Below are positions 1 to 7,796 of a stretch of 34,013 nt of DNA, piece after piece; positions within the stretch are counted from its first letter, which is position 1; the number at the start of each line of letters is the position of its first letter. A program made the translations under genes and the position numbers. The stretch is from Deltaproteobacteria bacterium. Its GTDB lineage: Bacteria > Myxococcota > B64-G9. The stretch is taken from NCBI GenBank assembly GCA_019314375.1, contig JAFCZJ010000041.1, positions 1 to 34,013 on the forward strand, read 5' to 3'. The notes under the pieces are model-generated. The model made no database searches. It was not told the DNA's origin and saw nothing but the letters and a program-made list of their open reading frames with translations.

Positions 1-3000
1 GTGGTGTTGTTGATCATCGACACCTCTGGATCGATGGGCTTTGGTGAGGAAACTGGTTACGGCCCTGATTTTCCTAAGCCTGTTATCCCGATGACCTGCG
101 GGCTGAATCACAACCTGAAATGCAACCGCATGCAGATCGTTATTGAGGCCCTGACCGGTTCTTATACGGATGAGGGAGGGGGCATTCCCTGGAGAGAAAG
201 CTACTGCGGACCCACCCAGTTGGAAGATGGCATCCTCGACAACTACAAAGACTCGGTGCGTTTCGCCTTGGCTTCTTTCGACTCCAAATATTCAGAGTGG
301 ACTTACGGCAACCCCAGCTATAGGTACGGCATCAAGCCCAGAATCGGCGATGGCTGCAGTGGAGATCTGTGTTTGGTGGATTTTTTGAACAAGGACGATC
401 CGGGCAACACCTTGGCTCACAACGTGGCCGTGGAGGCGAAAGTCTCCCAATATGAAGGTCAATACGGTTTTGGCACGCCTTTGGGCGTAGCCCTCAATGA
501 CGCCGACTGGTACCTGAAGAATTGGCAGACGGAATATGACTACAATGATGAGTATTGGGCATGTCGACCAAAATACGTCATTCTCTTCACCGACGGCAAC
601 GAATCCACCTACTCCCCGGGCGCGGGTGACGTTGAGGACAACGCGGCAGCGATTTATACCAACAACGTAAGAAACGAATTGCCCGAGCTCCACTGGCCGG
701 GAAAGACCGAGGGCGTGCCCGTCTTCCTGGTGGGCATGGGTGACAGGGAAGCTTATGACGCTGATCCCGCTCATTACCCGATCAATGTTGGCGTTTTGGA
801 TGCCGCAGCCAATCTTGGATCCGGCGGGGCTTTTCCCCAGGCCTTCATGGCCGATAATGCGGTAGACTTGCGGGCCCAGTTTGACGCCATCTTGAGCATC
901 ATCATGTCCGGTTCGTCCTCCCGCACCGAGCTGTCCAGCCAGCCGTCTATGGCTTTCAATAAGAGCTATCAATTCAAGGCTTACTTTGACTTGACCGAGG
1001 CTGGCCCCTGGCAGGGCCACCTTGTGCGGGAAGAGATCACCGACGCCGACGGCGACGGTGTGCCGGAGTACATCGGCGACCCCTTGCTCTTCGAGGATAA
1101 GTTGGCCGCACAAAACCCCACAGAACGCAAGATTTACTCCATTTACGACGACCCCCGCTCCTTGGACACCCCCTTGTTCCGCGATATGGAAGAGTTCAAA
1201 GCGGGCGAGGAGGCCGGCGCTGGCAATGAATTGATGTGTTTGCCTTCGAATCCCAAGTTACCGAGGGACGACGACGACGACCAGGATGCCAGCGTGGAGG
1301 AATACGCCGATTATATCAAGGACTTCGTGCGCGGCGTCTCGGGCAAGAAGAACCTAAACAAAACCTGGGCAACGAACGGCAATCCCTGGCTGGGCGACAT
1401 TTTCCACGCCAGCCCTGTAGTGGTGGCCCCGCCGAGTTCCTTGGCTCCGGATTATAAGTATGAGGCATACTTTCTGAAAAACCGTGAGCGTCCCACCATG
1501 GTTTACGCTGGAGCCAACGACGGCATGATACACGCCTTCGTGGGTGAGGATTTGACCACGCCCGCAAACGACGGCACGGAGCTTTGGGGTTTCATACCCA
1601 CCAAGCTCCTGGCAACCATCCAAGGGGTACGCGGTTTGCATAAGCCGTTTGTGGACGCGACCCCGGTGATTCGGGACGTCTATTTCAACGACCTTCAGGA
1701 GAAGGATTTGGGCGATAACGATCTGGCCAGCCTGGGCGCTTACCGCACGGTGCTCATCGGTGGGATTCGAGGGGGCGGCAATCTCTACTATGCCCTCGAT
1801 GTCACCAATCCCGATGAGCCCAAGTATCTTTGGGAGTACCGGCCGGGTATTTCGACCGCCGAAGACGGTGGCAATCCGACCTACCCCTATACGGATCCGT
1901 CTATTCAGTGCAGACAGGAAGTCGCCGAAAGTTGGGCTCAGCCCATCGTTGGACAGATTTGGGTGAAAAGGGCGGATAACGATCAGTTCCAGGCCCGTTC
2001 GGTGGCCTTTATCACCGGCGGCTTCATGCCGGGTAGCTCCTTTGCCGGCGTGACCTCCTGCATCCAGTTGATGGAGATGACGATTTTCCCCACCAGCCTG
2101 CACGTCATCGACATCGAGACCGGGAAGCTCCTGAAACGCTACAGTTTCACCAACGCCGGCGTCTACGATGACATGATTGAAGAGCTCGAAGACTACTACG
2201 AGTTGCTGGAGAGCGGAAACGACACCCCCTGGAATAAGTACGCCAATTGCAAAGCTTTTGAGACCGATGATTTTGATGAGGATGATGGCACTGGCTGGGC
2301 TTGCGGCGAGAAGCGGGCCAACCTGCAGAATCCGCCTTACGTCCCCGAGGAACTCAAAGACGACAGCATGTGCTGGGAATGCCCCGCCGACATCCCCTGT
2401 TCGGACATCGACCCCAACATCACCTACGCCAAGGCCTGCTGCGCCAATCCCTCGAATGTAGAGGCAGAGGCTCCTGTGAGTTGCCGCCACGGTGGCCCGG
2501 GTACTCCTTGTTCACACGATTTAGGGGCAGATTGTCATCTTTGTGACCCCGGAAATCGGTGTTTCAATTGCATCTGCACGGAGCGCCTCCTGGGTTGCCA
2601 CCAGCCATGTGGTGGTGGCGGGGATCCGGCCTGTGCAAATTGCGTTGGCAGCATTTGCCAGGATCCGGTCGCCTGCTGCACCACATGTAATAATGACTCG
2701 GATTGTCCGGCGGAGCGTCCTGTTTGTGACCAGCTCGTCTGCGAGACGGCCCTTGGCGTTAACGCATGTTGGGGAGAACAGCAGATGGGGATGGGCACCA
2801 TTGAGGTGGCCAGCAGGTGTGATACGCCCGACATGCACAACCTGAATGCCGCCCGCAATTGCTCCACTCGCTACATCGAATATGCCGACGGCTCTATCGA
2901 TTTCTGGCTGAAGACCGAGGGTTGTTTCCTCCTGGATGACAAGCAAGAACAGGCCGGACGCCTTTGCTTCCACGTGGGTGGCAACTTCCTTGTCGAAGGC

Positions 3001-3789
3001 GTAGCTGCCAATCCGGCGGCCTACAACACCACTTTCGGCGAGTTCATCACCCGCGCCTTCATGCCCACCACCGGCGGCGTGATTTGGCGTTTGGATACGA
3101 GCAACGGTCTTTACGATGATGAAGCGGACGAAGGCATGATGATCGAAGCCTACACCGACGATGCCGTGGATTATGGCTGGACCAACACCAAGTTTTTCGA
3201 CGTGACCACTATGGTAGATCCGGAGACAGCGCCAGACTTGATCCCCCGTCGGCCGATCATGGCCCCACCGGCTTTGGGTTTGACCTACAATCGGTCGCTG
3301 GTTTTGTTTTTCGGCACGGGTCGCACCGATGACTTGGAATACTACTCGGATCGGGATTACTTCTTCGCTGTCGAGGAGGTTTTGGATCCCGCAACAGGCA
3401 AGCCCACCGGTTTCGGCGAGCTTTTCAATAAGGACGGTGCGGCTGCAGGCACCGCCTTGAAGATGGATGACGGCGAGCGGCTTTACGGCAAGCCCCTGGT
3501 GGCCGCCGGTAAGGTAATCATGACCACCTTTGTTGCTGATCCGGACGAATGCACGGAGGGAGGTGGGCGCATGCACATCTTCAATTACGACGACACGCCT
3601 GCGGACACCGGCGGCATGCTTCAGTCATATACCTTGGCAGGAAAAGGAACGCCCAGCCCTCCGGTCATGGTCTGGACGCCCACCGGTCCTGTTGTGCTGG
3701 CTCAGCAGGGTGCCGGGGTTGAGGTTTTGCCCGTGGCGGATCAGATCAAGCCCACGGCCCACGCCTTGCACTGGGGCCAGGTTCTGTAG
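1..3789 (+). CDS. pilY1: PilY1-like type IV pilus tip adhesin/assembly protein, 5' partial
   Basis: PilY1 proteins sit at the tip of type IV pili and act in adhesion and pilus extension. The visible part begins inside a von Willebrand A domain: a MIDAS-type DTSGS lies at residues 7-11 and a second metal-site motif FTDGN near 197-201. A DADGDG calcium-loop-like motif is near residue 347. The C-terminal PilY1 beta-propeller starts around residue 455 and includes AGANDGMIHAF near 503. An aspartate run DDDDDQD lies near 424. A cysteine-rich insert of about 24 Cys occupies roughly residues 791-923 and interrupts the propeller, which is unusual. The frame is open at base 1, there is no signal peptide or ribosome site, and the first vWA strand is already under way, so the true start lies upstream. 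The gene ends just before a hairpin. Family call is confident; the insert's role is unknown. Confidence 0.88.
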   Translation: MVLLIIDTSGSMGFGEETGYGPDFPKPVIPMTCGLNHNLKCNRMQIVIEALTGSYTDEGGGIPWRESYCGPTQLEDGILDNYKDSVRFALASFDSKYSEWTYGNPSYRYGIKPRIGDGCSGDLCLVDFLNKDDPGNTLAHNVAVEAKVSQYEGQYGFGTPLGVALNDADWYLKNWQTEYDYNDEYWACRPKYVILFTDGNESTYSPGAGDVEDNAAAIYTNNVRNELPELHWPGKTEGVPVFLVGMGDREAYDADPAHYPINVGVLDAAANLGSGGAFPQAFMADNAVDLRAQFDAILSIIMSGSSSRTELSSQPSMAFNKSYQFKAYFDLTEAGPWQGHLVREEITDADGDGVPEYIGDPLLFEDKLAAQNPTERKIYSIYDDPRSLDTPLFRDMEEFKAGEEAGAGNELMCLPSNPKLPRDDDDDQDASVEEYADYIKDFVRGVSGKKNLNKTWATNGNPWLGDIFHASPVVVAPPSSLAPDYKYEAYFLKNRERPTMVYAGANDGMIHAFVGEDLTTPANDGTELWGFIPTKLLATIQGVRGLHKPFVDATPVIRDVYFNDLQEKDLGDNDLASLGAYRTVLIGGIRGGGNLYYALDVTNPDEPKYLWEYRPGISTAEDGGNPTYPYTDPSIQCRQEVAESWAQPIVGQIWVKRADNDQFQARSVAFITGGFMPGSSFAGVTSCIQLMEMTIFPTSLHVIDIETGKLLKRYSFTNAGVYDDMIEELEDYYELLESGNDTPWNKYANCKAFETDDFDEDDGTGWACGEKRANLQNPPYVPEELKDDSMCWECPADIPCSDIDPNITYAKACCANPSNVEAEAPVSCRHGGPGTPCSHDLGADCHLCDPGNRCFNCICTERLLGCHQPCGGGGDPACANCVGSICQDPVACCTTCNNDSDCPAERPVCDQLVCETALGVNACWGEQQMGMGTIEVASRCDTPDMHNLNAARNCSTRYIEYADGSIDFWLKTEGCFLLDDKQEQAGRLCFHVGGNFLVEGVAANPAAYNTTFGEFITRAFMPTTGGVIWRLDTSNGLYDDEADEGMMIEAYTDDAVDYGWTNTKFFDVTTMVDPETAPDLIPRRPIMAPPALGLTYNRSLVLFFGTGRTDDLEYYSDRDYFFAVEEVLDPATGKPTGFGELFNKDGAAAGTALKMDDGERLYGKPLVAAGKVIMTTFVADPDECTEGGGRMHIFNYDDTPADTGGMLQSYTLAGKGTPSPPVMVWTPTGPVVLAQQGAGVEVLPVADQIKPTAHALHWGQVL

Positions 3790-3812
3790 CACAATCGGTT
3801 CATGATCCATTT

Positions 3813-3849
3813 CCGAAGGCCCCCGCCGACAAGGGTTGGGGGCCTTCGG
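3813..3849 (+). terminator. hairpin downstream of pilY1-like gene
   Basis: A perfect 12-bp inverted repeat, CCGAAGGCCCCC at 3813-3824 and GGGGGCCTTCGG at 3838-3849, encloses a 13-base loop. It lies 24 bases after the pilY1 stop. The following sequence (ctatttc) is only weakly T-rich, so it may be a transcript-stabilising hairpin or an imperfect intrinsic terminator. Confidence 0.6.
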
Positions 3850-3873
3850 CTATTTCACAGAGGGAGAGCCGTC

Positions 3874-4239
3874 ATGGTTCGAGTATTCGGCAGAACGGCA
3901 AGTTTGGCCTTGGTACCATTGAGCTGTTTGGTCTTTTTGGCCTGCGAAGACAAGCTCAAGGAGGTGCCACCCCAGTTCAGGCCTTCCATGGCCACCACGC
4001 AAGCGCCCACTCGGGCTCCTGTGCAACTACCGCCAAAGGTTGAGCGTAGGTCGGTTGACCCTGAAAGCTACAAAGACGCCAAGGCACCTGTTGTCAAACT
4101 GGAACCCGGCAAGTCTATCTGCCGCGAGTGTGATATGCGAAAGCCTAAACTGCTCACGAAGCTCAAATCCAAGGCCTTGTCCGCTCCCAAGAGTACACAA
4201 AGGTCTTCTTCTCTCCGCTCCAAGGGCCTGGAAATGTAA
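3874..4239 (+). CDS. small putative lipoprotein, unknown function
   Basis: I do not recognise a family. From the ATG at 3874 the product is 121 residues with a hydrophobic N-terminal segment (about residues 9-23) ending FLAC, so Cys24 could be a lipidation site. The lipobox is imperfect, with Phe at -3. The mature part is rich in Pro, Lys and Ser, and a CxxC pair (CREC) sits around residue 86. An in-frame ATG at 3802 lies before the hairpin at 3813-3849 and would make the hairpin coding; 3874 is preferred because GGGAGAG (3863-3869) precedes it. The gene lies between pilY1 and the pil operon promoter and may be cotranscribed with either or stand alone. A periplasmic or outer-membrane pilus accessory role is only a guess from position. 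Confidence 0.6.
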   Translation: MVRVFGRTASLALVPLSCLVFLACEDKLKEVPPQFRPSMATTQAPTRAPVQLPPKVERRSVDPESYKDAKAPVVKLEPGKSICRECDMRKPKLLTKLKSKALSAPKSTQRSSSLRSKGLEM

Positions 4240-4279
4240 AGAGCTTGTTTTGAAGATTAATTTCGACCGCCGTTATGCC

Positions 4280-4344
4280 TAATTATCGTTAATTTATCTT
4301 AATTGAGCACAATTCTTGACAGGTTCAGGAAGCTAGTGGATACT
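4280..4344 (+). promoter_or_regulatory. sigma-70-type promoter of the pil operon with AT-rich upstream region
   Basis: TTGACA at 4316-4321 is a perfect -35 box. After a 17-base spacer comes GATACT at 4339-4344 (4 of 6 matches to TATAAT). Upstream, TAATT or TTAATT occurs at 4280, 4289 and 4299, about one helical turn apart, resembling an UP element. Transcription should start near 4351, about 55 bases before the HTH gene's ATG. Confidence 0.65.
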
Positions 4345-4407
4345 GGTCGAAGTCAAGTTCTCCAGTTGTTGAAAACAGACGATGTGCGGAGCAGGAGACG
4401 GAACGAC

Positions 4408-4701
4408 ATGACGAGTTATCGGCGCAAAGCGGTGAGTGTTTTGGAGCAGACCGAAGATCAAGCCACCGAGGCCAAGCAGGCGTTCCGACGCTACCCCAAC
4501 AATGTGCGCAAGCTGCGTGAGCAGCTTTTGATGAGCAAGGCTGAATTGGCCCGCAAGGCAAGCCTGAGCGCCTTGACCATCGACCGGGTGGAATCGGGTC
4601 ACAAATGCCGCATGGACACCAAGCGCAAGATCATTTTGGCGCTCGGTTTGAAAATATCGGATAAGGATCAGGTTTTCGGACCTGAGAGTTACGAGGATTG
4701 A
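4408..4701 (+). CDS. XRE-type helix-turn-helix regulator
   Basis: A 97-residue DNA-binding protein. A helix-turn-helix of the Cro/XRE kind spans about residues 34-85: the LREQLLMSKAELARK segment gives helices 1-2, and SALTIDRVESG is the recognition part. The N-terminal 30 residues are charged and helical. The ATG at 4408 is chosen because GGAG at 4394-4397 precedes it and because the promoter at 4316-4344 lies inside the longer alternative frame that opens with TTG at 4303. It is the first gene of the pilMNOPQ operon, 38 bases before pilM, which suggests it regulates pilus genes, perhaps its own promoter. That role is inferred from position; no operator was identified. Confidence 0.8.
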   Translation: MTSYRRKAVSVLEQTEDQATEAKQAFRRYPNNVRKLREQLLMSKAELARKASLSALTIDRVESGHKCRMDTKRKIILALGLKISDKDQVFGPESYED

Positions 4702-4739
4702 GGTCGGTTTTTACCCGCGACTGAGGACGGGACGGACCC

Positions 4740-5804
4740 ATGGCGAAGTCAAAAACAGTAGTCGGACTGGATATCGGATCGAGCTCAATCAAGCTCGTTC
4801 ATCTCAAGGAGACCAAGCGCGGCTATCAGCTGCTGGCTTTCGGCATGGCTCAGTTGCCGCCCGAGGCCATCATCGATGGCGCGCTGATGAACTCCACGGT
4901 CATCGTCAGCACGATCCGCGATCTGCTCCGCACCCATCGCATCAAGCACAAGGAAGCGGGCATCGCCATCAGCGGCCACTCGGTGATCATTAAGAAGATC
5001 ACCCTGCCGGCCATGACCGACCAGGAACTGGAAGAGTCGATCCAGTGGGAAGCCGAGCAGTACATCCCCTTCGACATCAATGACGTGAACATCGACGTGC
5101 AGGTGCTCACGCCCGAGCCGACCGACCAGGGCCAGATGGACGTGCTTTTGGTTGCGGCCAAAAAAGACATGATCAACGATTATCTGGCCGTGGTCCAGGA
5201 GGCCGGCTTGTCGCCCATGGTGGTGGACGTAGCCGCCTTCTGCGTGGAAAACGCCTTTGAGATCAACTACGATGTGCCGACTTCGGACACCGTCGTCTTG
5301 TGCAACATCGGCGCATCCACCATCAACATCAACGTTTTAGCCAATGGGATAACGGCATTCACTCGCGATATCTCCATGGGCGGCAACCAGTTCACCGAAG
5401 AGATCCAAAAGCAGCTCAACGTGAGTTACGACGAGGCCGAGGCTCTGAAACTGGGCGGCGGCGCGGTCGGTGACGAGGATTCCGTGGTACCCCAGGAAGT
5501 GGAGCGGGTCATCGTGGGCGTGAGCGAAACATTGGCCGGTGAGATTCAGCGGTCCTTGGACTTCTATGCGGCCACGGCCGTTGATAGTCAGATATCGCGT
5601 ATTTACCTGAGTGGTGGTACCTGCAAGATTCCGTCACTCTATAAAATCATCGAAAACAAGGTCGGGGTGCCTGTGGATATCATGTATCCTTTCAGGAACA
5701 TCGAGCTGGATCCCAAGCGCCACGACCAGGAGTACATCCGGGACATCGGGCCTGCGTCGGCTGTTGCCGTAGGCTTGGCGATTCGTACTCCGGACGACAA
5801 GTGA
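4740..5804 (+). CDS. pilM: type IV pilus assembly protein PilM
   Basis: PilM is the cytoplasmic actin-like ATP-binding protein of the type IV pilus alignment subcomplex; it binds the N-terminal peptide of PilN. The 354-residue length is normal. The phosphate-1 motif DIGSSSIK lies at residues 11-18, an SHS2 region follows (about 60-150), CNIGAST near 190 gives the phosphate-2 part, and the adenosine motif YLSGG is at 289-293. The gene is 38 bases after the HTH gene and 10 bases before pilN, so it is part of one operon. The start fits the family N-terminus. Identification is secure. Confidence 0.97.
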   Translation: MAKSKTVVGLDIGSSSIKLVHLKETKRGYQLLAFGMAQLPPEAIIDGALMNSTVIVSTIRDLLRTHRIKHKEAGIAISGHSVIIKKITLPAMTDQELEESIQWEAEQYIPFDINDVNIDVQVLTPEPTDQGQMDVLLVAAKKDMINDYLAVVQEAGLSPMVVDVAAFCVENAFEINYDVPTSDTVVLCNIGASTININVLANGITAFTRDISMGGNQFTEEIQKQLNVSYDEAEALKLGGGAVGDEDSVVPQEVERVIVGVSETLAGEIQRSLDFYAATAVDSQISRIYLSGGTCKIPSLYKIIENKVGVPVDIMYPFRNIELDPKRHDQEYIRDIGPASAVAVGLAIRTPDDK

Positions 5805-5814
5805 GGCCGTCGTC

Positions 5815-6468
5815 ATGATAAAAATCAATCTACTTCCCATTCGAGCCGCCAGGAAACGCGAATACGTTATCCAGCAGCTCATCCTGTTCGCGGTACTCAT
5901 GGTTGGTGGTGTCTTGGCCATCTATTTGGTTTCGTCCAACATGGATGGCAAGATCGAAACCCAAAAGAATGCCATCACGCGCACCGAGAAGCAAATCGAG
6001 CAATACAGGAAGGCCATCGGTGAAGTAGAAAAGTTCAAGGGCCTGGAAGATAGGCTGAACCGAAAGCTCGAGATCATCGAAGACTTGATCAAGGGAAAGA
6101 CGGGGCCTGTGCGTGTTTTGGACAAGCTCAGTCATCTCATTCCGAAGCAGGTTTGGTTGCTGAGTTGGTCGGACAAGCAGGGCATCGTGGAGCTGGCGGG
6201 GGAGGCCTTGACCAATAAATACGTGGCCGAGTTTGTCTCCGCCCTCAAGGAGTCCGGTGAGCCGCCGGCTACCAAGTTGCAGGGCATTGTGCCGGACGCC
6301 CCCAAGTCGGCGAACGGCAAAAAGGCCAAGAAAAAGGAACAGAGGAAGAGTACCAAGAAGATGTTTAGCGACATCAAGTTGGTGGAGACCGTGACGGTGG
6401 AGAGCAAAGAGCATGCTCGTTCCTTCGTTCAGTTCAAGATCTCCATGAGGGTCAACTACTCCATCTAA
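5815..6468 (+). CDS. pilN: type IV pilus assembly protein PilN
   Basis: PilN is a bitopic inner-membrane protein linking cytoplasmic PilM to periplasmic PilO and PilP. The PilM-binding peptide MIKINLLP opens the protein. One membrane helix spans about residues 20-40, a coiled coil runs about 45-95, and a ferredoxin-like periplasmic domain follows. The 217 residues are slightly long for the family because of a lysine-rich insert at about 164-182 (GKKAKKKEQRKSTKK) within the periplasmic domain. It starts 10 bases after the pilM stop. The family call is secure; the insert is unusual, and similar basic stretches occur in the next three pil proteins. Confidence 0.95.
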   Translation: MIKINLLPIRAARKREYVIQQLILFAVLMVGGVLAIYLVSSNMDGKIETQKNAITRTEKQIEQYRKAIGEVEKFKGLEDRLNRKLEIIEDLIKGKTGPVRVLDKLSHLIPKQVWLLSWSDKQGIVELAGEALTNKYVAEFVSALKESGEPPATKLQGIVPDAPKSANGKKAKKKEQRKSTKKMFSDIKLVETVTVESKEHARSFVQFKISMRVNYSI

Positions 6469-6503
6469 GGCGTGGTGGAAGAACGTCGGCCAAAGAGGAC
6501 GCC

Positions 6504-7127
6504 ATGGATAAATTCATAGCGGTATTTCAAAAAATTCCACTGGCCCACAAGGCCCTTGCGGTGGTCATGATTCTGGCGGGCATGGGCGCGGCCTATTATT
6601 TTCTTGGGTATCAGGAGCAAGAAAAAACCATCAAAAAATTGGTTCAACAGTACAACAAGCTTGAGGATGATTTACACGCCAAGCAGCAGGTTGCCGCCAA
6701 CTTGACCAAGTACAAGAAAAAGGTCGAGTTTTTGCAGCAGAAGCTGGAAGAGAAGAAGAAGAACCTGCCCGATGACTCCAACCTGGATCATCTCCTGAAG
6801 ACGCTCAATGAGCTGAGCGAAAAGAGTCAGATGCGCATTATTGCTTTTACGCCGAAGCAGGAGAGGCGAAAGAATTTCTATGCCGAGATTCCAGTGGCCG
6901 TAGAGCTCGAGGGCAATTATCACGAAATCGCCACTTTTTTCGACAAGGTGGCCAAGGAAGACCGAATCATCAATATTTCGAACATCAATCTTGAAGAACC
7001 GAAGCTGCGCAACGGCAAGATGGTCCTGAGGGCGATTTGTGAGGCAAAAACATTCAAGACCATTGCGGTAGGACAAAAGAAGTCAGGCAAGAGGAAGAAG
7101 AAGAAACGGAAAAAGAAGGCGCATTAA
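6504..7127 (+). CDS. pilO: type IV pilus assembly protein PilO
   Basis: PilO is the partner of PilN in the inner-membrane alignment complex. The protein has 207 residues: a short cytoplasmic N-terminus, one membrane helix (about 17-35), a coiled coil (about 40-90), and a ferredoxin-like domain in which the segment VAVELEGNYHEIATFFDKV near residue 131 is typical of PilO. A strongly basic C-terminal tail (about the last 18 residues, with KRKKKKRKKK) is unusual and should lie in the periplasm. It is followed by pilP after 41 bases. Identification is secure from motif and synteny. Confidence 0.95.
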   Translation: MDKFIAVFQKIPLAHKALAVVMILAGMGAAYYFLGYQEQEKTIKKLVQQYNKLEDDLHAKQQVAANLTKYKKKVEFLQQKLEEKKKNLPDDSNLDHLLKTLNELSEKSQMRIIAFTPKQERRKNFYAEIPVAVELEGNYHEIATFFDKVAKEDRIINISNINLEEPKLRNGKMVLRAICEAKTFKTIAVGQKKSGKRKKKKRKKKAH

Positions 7128-7168
7128 TCAACGGCTATCCATGCTGATGAGAAGGAAATAGGTGGGCT

Positions 7169-7735
7169 ATGAACAGGCCGTGCCAAAAAAAATATCGATT
7201 CTGGCCCTTGGCCTTGCTGATCGCTTTGCTGACGGTGCTTGGTTGCGGCGAGGACAAGAAGGCGGCGATGAAGGCCAGCCAAGCCGTTGCCGCGAGGAAA
7301 GCAGCGAAGGCAGAAAAGAAGGTTGCTGCTGAAGTCCAGCGGCCGAAGGAAACAGCGGTTACGGATTCCTTCATTTACACGCCGGTCGGAAAAAGGGATC
7401 CATTTAAGAGTGCCTACAAGGTAGTCAAGGTGGACGGCCAGGATCCGAACGAGGTGGTGACTTCACCGCTACAGCAGTTCGAGATCGATCAGCTTTCGCT
7501 CATCGCGGTCGTCTCCGGCATCAGCCAGCCCAGGGCCATGGTGACAGGCCCGGACAAGACCGGCTACACGGTCAAAATCGGCACACGTATCGGCAAACAC
7601 TTCGGACGGGTGGTCAAAATCAAAAGTAGCGAACTGATCATCGCCGAAGACTATCGGGATTGGAATGGTCGCAAGGTGACCAACTATATCCATATGGCAA
7701 TAAAGAAGGATTCCAAGCGCAAAAAAAGAAGGTAG
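7169..7735 (+). CDS. pilP: type IV pilus lipoprotein PilP
   Basis: PilP is an inner-membrane lipoprotein connecting PilN/PilO to the N0 domain of the PilQ secretin. The 188-residue product has a signal peptide ending VLGC, so Cys26 is the likely lipid anchor. An Ala/Lys-rich linker follows. The FIYTPVGKRDPFKS motif near residue 69 is the PilP signature preceding the beta-sandwich domain (about 100-175). The C-terminus is basic (KKDSKRKKRR). The operon position between pilO and pilQ confirms the call. Confidence 0.95.
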   Translation: MNRPCQKKYRFWPLALLIALLTVLGCGEDKKAAMKASQAVAARKAAKAEKKVAAEVQRPKETAVTDSFIYTPVGKRDPFKSAYKVVKVDGQDPNEVVTSPLQQFEIDQLSLIAVVSGISQPRAMVTGPDKTGYTVKIGTRIGKHFGRVVKIKSSELIIAEDYRDWNGRKVTNYIHMAIKKDSKRKKRR

Positions 7736-7796
7736 TCAGGTATCTGCCTAGTTGAAGCGACCCGGGCAAAGCAGCCCGGGCTGAAGGAGAGAATCC

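Noticed and set aside
1354..2490. Long antisense open frame opposite the pilY1-like gene
   Set aside because: A shadow of codon bias in the real gene; no ribosome site, no family motif. The same applies to long antisense frames opposite tamB, the Omp85 gene and the TPR gene.
3802..3873. Upstream ATG for the small lipoprotein
   Set aside because: It would place the 3813-3849 hairpin inside the gene and destroy the lipoprotein signal at the N-terminus.
4303..4407. Longer version of the HTH gene starting at TTG 4303
   Set aside because: The segment contains the -35/-10 promoter, has no ribosome site, and the ATG at 4408 has a good one.
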